64,000 nucleotides of DNA from Promerops cafer (GCA_013398275.1 VZSE01012464.1:372001-436000); one strand, 5' to 3'; shown: positions 12,891 through 26,640, counted from the first letter of the stretch. Made by a program: numbers and translations. Notes: generated by a model not told the origin, from the letters alone.

Positions 12891-13393
12891 TTCAGCAGAT
12901 GCCACCATTATGTGAGAATCTCTTGATTGCTCTAATTCTGCCACAGAAAACAGGATTTGCATACAAGTAATAGCAAGCCACTCCTTAGAAAAAGGAAATG
13001 GTACTTCCAAGTGGACTTGTTAACACCAAGAAATACGGGATGCCTGCTGTGAAAACTTATTTAAGAGCATTGCATTGTAAAATACTCTAGTTGAAGTGTT
13101 CCTGCTGGAAAAGGGTCATTTTTTTTTAACAAAAACTTTCCTTTTACTACAGAAATGCCTGATATCATCCCCGTTTTATCTTAAATAAATATGCACTATC
13201 ATGCATTTACATAAAGTAGGAAACACTGATTATCTTAAAATGATTTTAGTCTAGACCACTTGCCAGCATGCTATACATATGAAGTCAATTAGGTTACAGA
13301 TTTGAGCACTTAACATTTCTCTCATTACAACTTTTCATATGATGTGAGAGGGAAAAACAGTGACAAATTTGTGTCTATGCAGTTTGCAGTTTT
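12891..13393. other. AT-rich single-copy DNA, no gene seen
   Basis: No feature recognised. Confidence 0.6.
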
Positions 13394-13885
13394 GTGAATG
13401 TACCAGGAACAAAAAAAGGATGGTTACCAGGGGCAGGGAGAGATGGAAAGGAGAGAAGGAAAAAAAAAAAAAGAAAAGATGAAAGCACAAATTGCCCTGC
13501 TATCAGAAGAATTCTGTATGCCCGTTTGAGGAATAAATCAGAAACTGTTCCAACTGCCATCCTTATCAAACTTAATGATGCTCTGCACAATTTACAGGTA
13601 CCAATCCGATCTGAGACAGACAATCCATGGTTTCAAAACCTGCACCTCAGCTTCAGTACCATTCATCTGCTACAGGTAACATGCTCCAAGATTAACACAA
13701 ACAGCATATTACATTTAAAGCAAGAGCATCTGCTGGAAGTACATTGCAGAACAACAGATGTTACCACACCAAATAACTATCAATCTCTTGCTGATCCAGT
13801 GGCACTGACAAGGCATTCAGAATGCAGCTGGACAAGGAAAGACCCTCCTATCCCAAAGTTATTCATGGAATTCTGGGTGATTTAG
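13394..13885 (+). other. 163-codon open frame, unrecognised, probably not a gene
   Basis: This is the longest gap-free, non-artefactual frame in the window. The first third of the peptide contains a lysine/arginine-rich block made by an A run (13450-13480); the rest has no domain, signal peptide or membrane segment that I know. The ATG has no strong context that I would rely on, and no promoter or polyadenylation site is evident. Acceptor/donor-like CAG/GT strings occur near 13597 and 13675, but these are common. A frame this long is somewhat unusual for AT-rich DNA but not beyond chance, given that the A run removes stops. Confidence 0.2.
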
Positions 13886-15064
13886 CAAAATAATCATGAA
13901 ACCTCTGGACATCTCAGCAAACCTTACCTTTAAAAAGCCTTTTAGATTCATCACACCATTCTGTCTAGCAGTAAAGGATTTATGTTGTTTACTTGTCTTT
14001 GTGTAGCTGAAGGATTTTATGTATCCCAGTATCCAACAGTGCAGATACTGGCAGCAACAAAAAAATCAGTGCTCAAATGTGAATACAACATTATTAAGGA
14101 TACCCCAGCTCCATCATTCATTTTGAAGTTGCATTTTTAAAGGCAGGATGCAATCAAGGAAACAAAGACCTCTAAAATGTTCCAGTTGTTTTCAAGAGGC
14201 TACACTCTACTGTTGCTGGAAAACAGCCACATCAAGGACCACAAAAGCTCAGGTTATTGGTGAGGGGAAAAACATGAAAAATTTTAATTAAATGTTCCAG
14301 AAGACTCTTAGAAAGCTGTAGGTGACAGACATTCTAGTACTGGATCTTGGCTGAAGCTACTGTAATCCATTGTAATTTGTATCAATAATCACAGATTAAT
14401 AAATAAATGAGGTTCAGTTGTCTATTTAAATTGCAAGACTCTTACAGAAGTAATATGCATAAATCTTGATTAACACCAAGGATGTAAAAGGCAAGCAAGC
14501 TTGTTTGGTTTGTTTTTAGAGTTGTCCATATCCAATATTAACTTATAATCAAATAAAAAATATTTTGGATGCTTGAGCACATCAGTCTATGCAGCACTGC
14601 CAAGCTGTGCCAATCCCACCTCTTAGCAAAATGTCAGCCTATAAATACTATCTACAAGCAGGAATGAGTATGAAGCATCCTTATGGCACAATGGTATTTC
14701 AGGATCTTTTGACATTAATCTTGATATTGTGAACTACATGTGCAACTCCATACTTTGTTACTATTTGCATCAAACTATTTTTTCTTCCTTTTTTCCTTTT
14801 AATTTTTAAAATCACTTCACAAGATGACAGTATTGTCTTAGCCTTGCTTTGTAAATATATATATATGCAAATTACATCCAGTATGGTAACAACATGAATT
14901 AAATAGTTTTCACAGAAGAAAAGCAGAACAGTAGCTCAGAATATAATTTTTTCTATTATATTTTCAAGGTTTGTTAAATATCTGCTAAGGTTGGCTACTT
15001 CTCCTTTGGAAATCAAATATTTTACTGATTCAGACACTTTTCATATGGAAGGAAATCTGATATT
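13886..15064. other. AT-rich single-copy DNA, no gene seen
   Basis: No feature recognised beyond a short TA run near 14857. Confidence 0.6.
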
Positions 15065-15084
15065 CACACACACACACACACACA
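15065..15084 (+). repeat. CA dinucleotide microsatellite
   Basis: About ten uninterrupted CA units. It is likely to be polymorphic in length. Confidence 0.95.
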
Positions 15085-15596
15085 ATTATAGTCCCATCAT
15101 AGGCTTCAGATACCTGAAATATGTTACCTTGCTGTAGTCTGATTATAGTGTGAGAAACCTGATATTCTCTTACCTAGAACACAAAAGAGAAAGTTGTTTT
15201 AGATTAATTATAGCATTGTTCAAATCATACATTTTGCAAATTAAAGAAGAATGAACTACATATAACCAACAAAATCAGTTTAGACTATTTAGTGGTAAAT
15301 GGTCTTTAGTATTAAATCAATCCAAGAGATTTGATATCATCTTATTTCACAGCTTTGCCATTTCCTGCCCTTAAATGATTAAAAACTCTGTCTTTTCAAT
15401 CAGGGAAGGTTAAAAGCCATGTAAAAATCCAAGTTCCATGTTTGCATTTATCTTGGTATGACTCGGGTTCTTAACTTTCAAACTTTGTCCAGTGTGTGCC
15501 ACTTGTACAAATGTACATGCTTACACACTTTTTATTTGAAAATAGAAATTCAAAGGCTTCTATAAGCCTCACTCTTCAGTGGTTTGGTGGTTGGAT

Positions 15597-15672
15597 TTTT
15601 TTTTGTTGTTGTTGTTGTTGTTGCTGCTGTTGATTTTTTTTTTGTTGCTTTGTTTTGGTTTTTTTTTTTTTT
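15597..15672 (+). repeat. T-rich / TTG triplet low-complexity tract
   Basis: T runs flank about seven TTG units with two interrupting GCT-type units, then TTTGTTTTGG and a final run of about 14 T. A simple repeat with no coding content; on the minus strand it reads as an A-rich tail, so an undetected retrotransposed insert just to its left cannot be excluded. Confidence 0.85.
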
Positions 15673-18600
15673 GGTGTAATGATACTATAAAAATACTTTG
15701 GTTTCATTTTGTCTTCCACTTTCTTTTTCAGCAATGACAAAGGTCACAAGTTTTTGTCAGCAGTATGTTGAAGCTCAAGGGATGTCTGAAGTAGTAGTGG
15801 CACATTCTGTTTATAAAGTGTTTATAAACTAGTAAATATGTATGCTTTCAAACAATCTAACCTTTCAATGGTATACATTCTTTTAAGCCAAGTAACTTCA
15901 CCTTAATGAAGCAACAAAGAAATTACAAGTTCTTTCAACTGCTTGAACTATGAAATATATGGTTTCCTGGGACAACTGAAAGTTTGTTCCTACAAGCTGT
16001 TTATGAACACTTGTGTGGATTATTGGAGTCTCGACCAAGACTACAGAACAGCTTACTTTTCACCAGTTTTCCTTATGGCAAAAAGGAAACAAAATATCTC
16101 TTAGTTTGGAGCTGCAGCCATAAACCATCAGCTTTCATATTTATGATTTTAAATTTTATGTTTGAATATAACTTCTTAAGAGCAACACAGCAAAAATGAA
16201 CACAAACCCAGCCAACTTAGTATGTCTTCAACACACAAAGGTTTTCAGATAATTTAAAATCCACTACTATAATATCTCTCACTGGTCCTGGTCCAGTATC
16301 ACTGACACATCCAGAAAGCACATTTTGGGTACATTTTTTTCCAACACCAACAACTGTGGATCTGCTTCTTTCTTTCTCCCTCCAGATGCTGCAGTTTCTT
16401 CATGCTCTGTTTGTGTAGCCATGCACTGACCCAAAACTTCTCGGCAACATTCCCCACTCTAATCTTCAAACCATTTAAACTTGAAAAACAGTTTTCTGTT
16501 TACTTTTTAAACTAGATCATTTAGACAGGTCTGGGTTAGTTTCTGGTAATAGCAATGCTTGAAATGGCACAAGAGAGAGTGTGATAACTCTCAGTGGAGA
16601 AAGCTTTGCTGGCAGAGGATCCCAACCTTTCCTTTAACCTAATTCTGTTTATCCATTAGGCCACCTAAATGATTTTCTCAGTGAACAGCTATGGGACAGC
16701 AAAACTAACTTTTTTTTTTCTCCCGTGTTATTGAAACTTGTGGAACAGAGATTTCCTTAAAACCCATTCTTCTCATGTTACCTCTGTTAAGCTCATTATC
16801 TTTTTAATAATTAACTCAGCTATTTTTGTAGATTTTCTTTGATAACTGTGACTTAACTGGGCTGAGTGATGGTCTTGGGATAGAGAGGAGGGGGAAAAAA
16901 GGTAACATTCCCAATGGTTTCTAGTGTCTATCAGATTTTATTCTAGAGAAAAGCTGCTTGGCTTCATCCTCACAACTTCCAGTAAAGGTTTTATTACACT
17001 TGAAGAATTATAGAATATTCTGGCAAGAATATCAATTCTTAGGTTTTGTTAAACAACAAAGTACTCAGATCTTCAAATGTTAATGTATTTTATTTAGAGA
17101 TTGTGAAACACTTTGAAGAAGGATGCAAAAGTGCTGTAACCTGAAAATATTTCAAGATTAAAAAAAAAAAAAAATGGGCTTCCATTAGGGCAAGCCAAGC
17201 AGGTTCTGAGAAAGGAAGACTTTGCCACGTGGAATTCCTCCTACTGTCAATGTAGTCACAGTTTTAAAAAATCTCCCTAATCAGTGGTCATGCCATTTGT
17301 CTAAGACAGAAAAGGAGGAGCTCCAGAGTTAGACTCTTTCTGTTGCATTCCTCTACTTGTTCCTTTCTACTCTTCTTATCAATCTGCAGAATCCAAAATG
17401 TGTTTAACTTTGGATTTATGTGTATTATTCTGCTTCTATTCTGTTTCACAACTGCAGCCTCCAGCACGGTCTCTTTCATATTGTGTGAGAGAGAACTTAA
17501 AATGGTTTTTGGAAAAGAGAAACAGATTCTAAGGGCATATATGGGGATTAATTCCTGTCATCTGAAATACCAAAGCATCTGCATATTTTAGTAGCTGGGA
17601 CACATGTTGGAGAAAAAAAAAAAAAAGGGTATAACATTATACCCTGTATTTTCAGCTGTGAAACTAGACAGCAGATGTTCATGAGCAACAAGTGATTTCA
17701 ATGTTTCAGTGTAATAATTAGTAAAGAAAGTGGCTTTAGTGTGGGATAGCAAAATGGCACTGACATGCTCTGGTTTGACACAAAGGGAACAGAGAAAAGT
17801 AGACCAAGGAACAATTCTTTGTCACGTACACTGAAGAAACAGGGAATGGCATAAGGAAAAAACATCACTGGGGATTTTTATAAAGGTTTAGCGTTCATTT
17901 CCATATGATTTAAAGAGATCAGAGCTTTACAACCGAGGTGTAAATTGAAAGTTATAGGTTTTATGATCGATGATCCAGGAACAAGCTGAGTTCAACAAAA
18001 ATCTGACCAGTAAGAAATCAACAGCAGTCTTATACCAATAGCAGAGTATAAGAATAGCCTTGAATAAACAAATATATTATTCTAAAAACCCAGTTGGGAA
18101 AAGCCATTATAAAGTAATCCACAGTAATGGGAAAAAACTCATGATTTTGACTTGTGATCACTACTAATGAGTCCAACTACTAAATTACCTTCCCTTAAAG
18201 GAGATGACATTTAAAATCTTAAAAGTGGTGATTTTATATATTCTATATTAGCAACCTCCTTAATTTATAACTATAAATTAATCCTTTGAGCTCAAATGCA
18301 GAATACAAAAAAATAAATATTTGCACCTTCACCCCAGTTATGCAGACTGCACAGATCCAAGCCTTGCTCACAGCTCTCAGGCTAATCAGGCCTGCTTGTA
18401 TCATATGAATTCTCCTTGAGCTTGACTTTGAGTTGACTTTGAAGTTTATGAGCTGAAAAGCAGCTAAATTAAGCAGAACAAAACAAGCAAATGACAGCTA
18501 AAGAAGCATTGGACCCAAGTCTATCCATTCAATTAATTTGCAGTTTTACCCACTCTTCTGTTTAACTGCTTTGTTGCTTTGTCAAAATTTCAACAGGAGT

Positions 18601-20988
18601 ACCATATGACTGAATTTATGCTACACACATCAGTAAGATAAATATCTGAAACAAAGGACAAAATAAATAACTCTGCACAACAAGACCTAGTTAAAAAAAA
18701 AACCAGAAAAAAAAACAGTGAAACAAACTCATTCAATTTTTTTTTAGTTTACTTTTAAATGTATGCATTTGCTCTTTATTGGCAATTTTAAATGTTGTTA
18801 TTTTATAAATATATATATAAAAAAAAACCTCATAAAGAGATAGAAAAATATTCAAGAACTAAAAGAAGGAGCAAACGTAGAAATTTAAAAGCCTTCCTGG
18901 AAAAAAGGCATAGGAGACCTTGCAGGAAACTAACAGTTCTTTTTTTTTTGTTGTACTCTGATAGAATTCAACCCAAATATCATGTGAGCCCAATTAAGCC
19001 ATGAAATCAGTCCTAAACAGAATAAAGTGCTGCAGCTTTGTCCTCAGCTTCAAGGAACCCCCACCTGCCTTTTCAACCTTACAATCCAGTTTTCCACCTT
19101 AAATGTTGCTTGAGATATAGATGGATCAAAAAAGAATACCAATCAAATGTTGACATAGAAACTACAAACATTTTAATTTTCAGTCAGATTTTTTAATTAC
19201 TATGGATATGTAAGTTCTCAGTAGAGACGATAGCTACTGCAACTGTGCTTTTCTAACCAAAGAATGCAAGAACTCACTTGTCACTTCACAAAGCTACCTA
19301 GAGTAAGAGGAAAAGCAGTAAGACAAAACATGTTGGGTGAGTCTAAAGAAAGATGATCAATAAGCCTTCAGGAGTATGTTTATAGAGAAGGGTGCTGATC
19401 AGTCTGGAGTCCTGCAGAGACAAATGTGCTTTGTTCTTTGCTTTTTTTTTCTTCACCATAAGGAAAAAATACAATGTGCTTTAGTAAACACTTTCTGCAT
19501 ATGTTCCCACAGAATTCCTTATTGTTGTGGAGAGATTATTCCAGTAATCAAGCTAACTTAGTAAAACCTATAGCTTGTCACCTCCTGAAAAAGGTGACAG
19601 GTACTAATTTTCTCAGATGCATCATATTCATACAAAGTCTGGACAGATACTCATGAAGATAAAAAAGAAAATGTCTTTTGATCCAAATACTGTCCCACTC
19701 CTATCATCTAAATCACAGAAACACTAGAACAGGTCAAAGAAAACAATGAGAAAAATTGTGTTAATCATCAATGTTACTCTCAAAATAGCTGACTACACCT
19801 CCCATTAACTACATTATTTTAATGTAATCAAGGACATTAAAGTTTGCTGAGCACTTTATGTACGCAGTATTACAAAGCACGTGCAATTACAAACTCCTAT
19901 TTTCTACAATTTCCATGTAAGCATTAACAGAAGTACTACCCTTCTTCAAGAAATGATTTTCTGATGAGTTTTGAAAGCTTGGATGCAGATGCACTTATCT
20001 GTCCTCAAAAGCCAAGATAAACTACAGTGGTTTTGTTTTGTTTTTCTTTTTTTTTTTTTCATGCATGGTTGATTTTCAAATCATGCCTTGGAACAAACTA
20101 GTAATTATATATAACTAGAAATATAGGAAAATGTCCCCAGTTCACACTGCTGGCTAGAAAAGCATTACCAATAACTAATTCAGAGGAATAGCAATAATAT
20201 ATTAAGAAAGAAAATAATATCAAATATATAAGCATCACAAAAAATTTACCTTCAGTTTTACTTGAGTTTTATTTCCATTACATAGAGAAACATATCATTA
20301 GTGTATTAATCAACTTACTATGGCACAATCTAGTAAGAAGTGTTAGGAGATATCAAAACCAGATATTCTTTGCTTAAGGACTAACCGAACAAAAAAGCTG
20401 AGAGTGTTTTAAATGCATACGTCAAGTTAAAAAAAAAAAAAAAAAAAAAAGTTAACCCAAAATATTGACTTTGTCCAAAACACTGGGATATTTCTCCATC
20501 TGAACTTCACACTTCTATTACATAGATTCTGTGTCCTGACAGACTGGATTGTAGCCTTGTTTCTGAAAGCCAGATGGGCCAGATGTAGGCTCTCAACTGT
20601 AATTTGGGGCAACAACCTAATTTATACCTTTAGAAAAATCAGTGATGAAAAGCTCATTTGCAAACTCTAAATTCTGGAGTAGGACTTCCACTGTTTTCAT
20701 GCTTAAATTGTGAGGTAGGCAAATTGTAAAACTACAGGTTAGGATAGCTCTAATACACTGGGTAAATAAATGCATATTAGGTCCTATGCCATAAGTCTCT
20801 TCTGAAATGATGTAGAAATTAAAACAGTGATAACTGTTTTATTGTGTCTCATTTATCCTGATTTACAAAACTTAAGTTACTTTAAGATATGGTAGCTACA
20901 AAGTCTATATATGATACTAGATTACACACTATGCCTTATGTTAATGTAGAACCACTTGGAAAATACTAAGAGGAAATATGTGTGTGCT
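15673..20988. other. AT-rich single-copy DNA, no gene seen
   Basis: More than 5 kb without a recognisable gene or transposon. Homopolymers include an A run at 17160-17174 and 22 A at 20429-20450. An 18-base perfect stem-loop (arms GGGTATA/TATACCC) lies at about 17627-17644. All frames are short. Confidence 0.65.
20429..20450 (+). repeat. Poly-A tract (22 bases)
   Basis: Uninterrupted A run. I see no retroelement body to its left, so I treat it as a simple repeat rather than a LINE or SINE tail. Confidence 0.85.
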
Positions 20989-20989
20989 A

Positions 20990-21700
20990 GTTATAGGCCT
21001 GGATTGAGATGCTATATCAAGACACAAAAAACCACAGAGAAGCTGTGGTGAGGTGACCTTGGCTGGCTGCCAGATGCCCACCCAGCTGATGATGTCCAGG
21101 ACAGGGAGGAAAGAAGAAGATGAAAATGCCTTTTTTTTTTTGCCACAAACAAAAACTCGGGGAAAATTAATTTAATTTATTGCCGCTTAAAACAGAGCTG
21201 GATGGTAAGAAACAAAGACAAAATCCACAAAACACTTGCACTTTTTCAATCCCAAATCCTCCACCTCCCCTGCTGGAGCAAGGCTGGGGAAAGGGAGCTG
21301 CGGTCAGTCCACAACAATTCCTCTCTGCCACTCCTTCCTCCTCAGTTTTCCCTGGCTCCAGCATGGGGTTTTCCATGGGGTCTTCAGGGGAACCTGGATC
21401 ACCTCCTCCTGCTCTCCCCTTGGGGCTCTCAGGACTCTTTCTCACGTTTTCCCTCACAGTCCTGGCTGTGGGCTCAGCTGTGCCCTGCTCTGGGTCGGCT
21501 GGGTCCTGCTGTGTCCAGCAAGGGGCAGCTCTGGCTGCCAGAGCCTGGGCACCTGCACCCCTGCAGACCCCCAGACTGCCTTCATAACCAGGGCTCGCAA
21601 AGCTGCAGATCCTCTGGGGAAGCTGGGCAACACAGCCTGCTGTAATTTGGCATCAGGCAGAGGTGCCCCATCTCGATTTCTCTGTCAGTCTCCACGCACA
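20990..21700 (-). mobile_element. Solo LTR of an avian endogenous retrovirus, minus strand
   Basis: The segment is much richer in GC than its surroundings over its right two-thirds and carries blocks I know from a common bird LTR family, read here on the plus strand in this order: GAGGTGACCTTGGCTGGCTG, then GGGGAAAATTAATTTAATTT, then GCTGCGGTCAGTCCACAAC, CTCTGCCACTCCTTCCTCCT and CTCCAGCATGGGG. On the minus strand TTTATT at 21176-21181 becomes AATAAA, the LTR polyadenylation signal, which sets the orientation. No retroviral coding sequence adjoins it. The several overlapping open frames (21167-21706) follow from high GC and are not genes. The end points are approximate. Confidence 0.75.
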
Positions 21701-23937
21701 CGGTAGGCACTCTGAGTTAGTGCTGTGACTGCTCCTGCAGCTGAGAAAAAGGCTAAATCTTGCTGTTTATCCAGCATTTTGCTTTAAGTAGACCTCTGAG
21801 TCAATTATAAAAGTATGTGTACGTGAAATTTCTATCAATAATACTAAACAGATGCAGGCAGAAGTAACACTATGGGGGACATGAAGATTGTTTTGTTATT
21901 GACATACACAATAATTGATTAGGTTTCTCAGCTTCTGCTGCTAGAAATTCTGATGTATTACACTTAGGATTACTAGTTAACTTCCATTTCCTTTCAACTT
22001 TTGCCTCTGGATAAGCTCAACTATTCCCAAGAAGAAACACTGATCAAGTACATTTGTCATGCGAACAACTATAATAAGGTAATTCATCATAGTCTGCCAG
22101 ACTCTTATTCCAGGAAGACTGCTGCATTTTTATCCTTACTTAAAAATCTGCTGTCACTCCTGCTGGAAATTTTGGTAGACACTTTGGACATGTTTAAAAG
22201 CCCTTCTAAACTGATAGTGGCAGATAATTAAGTTATCAGCTATCAAAGTCCTTTTTCACTCTCTGCAATGTTTATGACACCATGAACCTTTCTGTCTGGT
22301 TTAATCTGACCTGTTCTGAACGTGTGATCCCTTGTTCCTTCCCTTTTCCTTTCCTAATGGTAGCCAGTGACCAATGTAATTCACTACAACAAATGAACCT
22401 GTTCTGGAGGGTCTAATTGAGCAATTTTGTTTTCTTTTCAAGGTCTGAACTCAACCACATCCCACAATCTATTCTTCAGCACTGCAGTGGCAAAAGATTT
22501 ACCTGAAGGCAAAGAGAGCTAAGATTTTAGGTTTCCAAATGGAAGAAGAATAAACCAATGCTGGCTTATAGTTGTGCGTGGGTGAAAGTGGGAGTTGCTA
22601 TTTAGGCTGTCAATATTGCTTAATGCTTTTGTATATTCTCTAGTCAAAGGTTAATTTTTCTTTTTTTTTTTTTTTTTTTTGCAAGCTTGGCGATTCACCT
22701 CCATGTTGAGTGTACAACTTCATGTACTCTTCCTGTATTTTCTCTTACATTTCTCTGGTAGTGTTCTGGGGATATAAATATTCTCTTTCAAAAAAATCTG
22801 CTTTTTGTTCACAAAAAAAATAGGGCATGAAGTTTTAGCACTGGTGAACAATCTCACAAATGGAAATGCACTGAAGAAAAAAACTACTCAGAAAGAAGCA
22901 GGTTCTATTTTCATCTTCCAGAACAGCATTAACAATAGCAAGGAGAAAATAAACTCAATCTTGCAGATCTATTGCTTCACACACAAACACAAACAGGGCA
23001 TAGTTTTAATCCTTGCACCTCGTCCATCAGACCCTTTTATCTGTGGCTTTTCAATATAGCAACGCAAACCTAATGACAAAGTGATCTTAAAAGCTAGAAT
23101 CAATTTCCACTGCAATCACAGCCGTCAGAAAGACAGGGAGAGAAGTTAGATCTGATAAGCAAAATTAAAAGTAACATCAGTTAAACCCACAGGTAGATAC
23201 ATAGGGTACATTGCTAGCAATGCCATGCAACCTGTGTTCACTTGGTTTATTAACAACATTTCATCTATGAAAGACGAAGTGGCATGACACAAGATTTATC
23301 CTGAAGCAAGGCTTCATCAAGTGTGGAAGATGGGGATTCAGCATCACAAGATAAATGAGCACTGCTCCTAATACTGGAAAAGGGAAGGAGCCCTGATCGC
23401 TCTAGGTGAAGCAAGGACCATTCTTAACACTCACTTCACTTGTATTAATAAGTCTTCAATAAAAATGACATATATTACAAATAAGTCTAAGTATGCAAGG
23501 AACCAAGTTGGTAATATTTCAGTCTTCATAACAGCCCACCTTCCAAGCTTTGTTTGTATGTGTCCCATATGAAACAGGTGAAATGAATTTTAAAAAGACA
23601 GAAATAGACTTATGCACTCAGAGATTCTCATGCATTTGGAATTAAGAACATTTGTAACCATTTCACTTGGATTTACAGTTTCTCAACTTGGATCCCTGAG
23701 AAGGGAGATTCAGAAGCTAAAGTAAACATCATTTTCAAAACCAATATTTAAGTAGTATCATGCTTAGTTCTTTTTCCTAGACTTTTTACGTTGGCTAAAA
23801 ATTTACAGAACCAAGATTTCCAGTGGAGATCCTGAAACAATTATGCATTGGAGGATGCAGCTCATATTGCTAATATTAATTCCAAATCAATCTAACTACA
23901 CCATCCAGCACTTACAATTTGAGGGACACCATTTACC

Positions 23938-24201
23938 TCAGAGTATCAGCAGAACTTGATATTTTTGTTCTAGTTCCACAGCTGGATCACTCCTTGCCCA
24001 CACTGTGGTTCCAGGCCTGAAGCAAACAGATGTGCCAGACAAGCAGATGTCCTGAACACCTTGGCTGTAAATTGCAGCTCTTCCTTGTCCCATGACCAAA
24101 TGAAGTGGCGTATGTCCCTCATAAGTGAAAAAGTTCAGAAGTGCAAATGAAAGCAGCCCCTGACCTTGTGTGAATGGCCTTTGCCCAGCATATCCACCCA
24201 A
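23938..24201 (-). other. Minus-strand frame with one ankyrin-like string, probably chance
   Basis: The 87-codon frame contains YEGHTPLHLVMGQGRAA, which resembles the first half of an ankyrin repeat (consensus G-TPLH-A---G). The downstream residues do not continue as a second helix or a further repeat, and no neighbouring frame supplies one. It could be a decayed exon or pseudogene of an ankyrin-repeat gene, or coincidence. I favour coincidence. Confidence 0.15.
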
Positions 24202-26439
24202 AAATGGCAGAACCTCTCATTTTCAATTCATAGGGTTTTTTTAGTTGGCTTTATTAATTTAGTTGCCCTTACCAACCACAGCTCATCTGAGCTACAAGCA
24301 GTGCTAAGAAACAGAATCAGCAGTTTCAGGGAAGGATTTTCAAAGTCTAAGAGCCGAATGTTCATATTCCACTTGAAGACAATATCTTGTTAAAATTCCT
24401 TCATATTCTGAATAGAAAATCTAGAGTCAAGTTTTAGTGTATGTGGAGCACTATGATGTAACTATTTAGTATTAGAGAAAACCTTATTGCTTATATGGCT
24501 GTTATGAAAACCTACCCAGACTCTAATGAAGGTAAAAATGCTGGACTACATACAGTGAGTGAGAATTGCAAATAATCCCAATTTATGTTTTAAAATAACA
24601 TTAATTTTTGATATAAAAGCCATTTCAAAGTTACAGCACAGACAAACATAGTTCTTATTGCCAAAGGGAACTGGGGACCATGACAACAAATTTCAGGATG
24701 CTGGATTTTAAACTGGAGGCACTCTTGTCACTAAACAATCATTCTATCCAGGGAGTTATAAAAAACAGCCTAAACAATGCAAGGCCATAAAATGTTTGAC
24801 CTCTTTCCCACAAGCCAATAAATCAGGGTGCCAAAGAAGCACCACGCTATCAAACTGATGAAACCATGAGGCTGATGAGAAAGCCTCCAAAGTCGACTGG
24901 GAAGAATTTAATTTCAAATTTCCAGGGGGAATTCTTGATGCCAGGTAGACTGATTTCCTACTCAACATTTCTCTGTCTGTGGCGATCATCAGTTTTAATT
25001 ATTCCTGACATTTTGTCTATCATACCGGATCCCTGGAAAAAAATAATGAGTCTCCTCATGGGAAAGGTGAAAAGAAATAAGATCACATTAATATGCTTGA
25101 AATAAATTAACCACATGATCTTATAACTAGAAAACCCCAGAAAGGATCCCATTAAACCGCTTGCGACTACCAGTGTGACCACAAAAATCTCCTCATTAGC
25201 TATAAACGCTGACTAGCAACATCTTAATTCTGGCATTTCAGTTTCATTAGTTGATTGTGTGTTCTTGTTCCAGATTTAGTAACAGCAATTGCCTGATAAG
25301 AATGACCATGCCAGTACCAGCCAGCCAACGAGGGCTGCTTACCTGAGGAGCTGAGCACAGTCATTTCTCAACTGTTTCTTTATGACTGCTTGGGAAAGAA
25401 GTTTGGTGAAGTTATCTTTAACTTTTCCCTGAAGGTCGTGTTTGTACTGTAATAAAACTTACTCAGCTTTTTTTGCAAAGAATATACCAATCAGCTCAAA
25501 TCAAAAGCATTGGAAAGTACAAATTACATTCTCTCTCCTCCTGGCTTACTAGGAGAAGCACTGTGTGATAGTCTCAAGGAAAATTAAGCAAAGAAGTCCA
25601 ACAGTCTGTATTGTCTTATCTTAATAGAATTTTAGAACAGCAATGAATGCCTCCGAAATACAACTAAGGAGGAAAGCTAATTGGCAGAAGATTATAAATT
25701 ATATTTTCATATTCAAAAAAATAAGTACAAGATAATTTATTATTATATTCAAAACTACAACTCAGTGGGTAAAGGCAGAAGACTGCAAAAAATAATTCAT
25801 AACATTTTCCTCTGAGAAATACTGTTTTATGAACTACTCAGGTATCAATACATTTTATAAAAAAACCACTGATACATTAAAATAGTCTATTTCCTCCCTA
25901 TTTCTACATATAATGCGTTTACTAAGCAATGCTGTGGATATATGCACCCATCTATACAAAGATAAAGTAGCATAAAATAAGCAAATACGTATTCCATTTT
26001 CTACTTTATGAAGTAAATTGTCAACCTTCTCTTGGTAATATTCATACAATACCTCTTTTCTAAGGTGCATAAACATACATTTCAGGGTAACATTTCGAGC
26101 AGTTCTACTGACTCGCAAATCAAGTTCAGTCTTGTCCCAGAAATGTAAAAGATGATCAAGAAATAAAATGTTACAGTAAATATCATCATATTTCTAGCTG
26201 ACAAAAGCTTCAGGATCCCAAGAGCGCCGAGTTCATTTTCTGTGATCTTTTAGCACCTTTTACCATTCCTAAGTTTCTTTAGCAGAACTCCTGTGGATCT
26301 TTTTGTCAGAAAAATACATTAAGCAAATTAACTGGTTACATTTCTCCTGGGGCCATGAGCTACACCATATATTATAACGAGGTGATTATGTTGCCACTTT
26401 GTCACTGCCGGACTTTGCGTTAAGTGTTATTTGACATAT

Positions 26440-26640
26440 GCTTTCATAGAATGAATTAAAATAACAGGCAGTTAAATACAGGCAGCAGAACAGTGGTGAC
26501 TTCATGTGCTAATTGTGACTGCAGCTCTCTCATTGGTATCTAGCACTGCAGTATACACAGTTCAGAGAAATTTTATTTCTGCTATCAGACATAAAAGAAA
26601 ACTTGTCAACAAATTTAAATTAGTAATTAATACCGTGAGG
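26440..26640. promoter_or_regulatory. Candidate conserved noncoding element
   Basis: Non-repetitive sequence with several homeodomain-type cores (GCTAATTGTG near 26510; AAATTAGTAATTAATACC near 26617) alternating with a CTGCAGCTCTCTCATTGG block. It has no open frame. Called on texture and motifs only. Confidence 0.2.

Noticed and set aside
12316..12891. 191-codon minus-strand frame
   Set aside because: It exists only because a block was duplicated around an N; half of the peptide repeats the other half exactly.
17627..17644. Small stem-loop GGGTATA/TATACCC as an RNA gene or terminator
   Set aside because: Far too short for a microRNA precursor, and bacterial-type terminators do not apply in this genome.
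21167..21706. Overlapping frames of up to 156 codons on both strands
   Set aside because: They lie inside a GC-rich LTR, where stops are rare; no retroviral or host domain is present.
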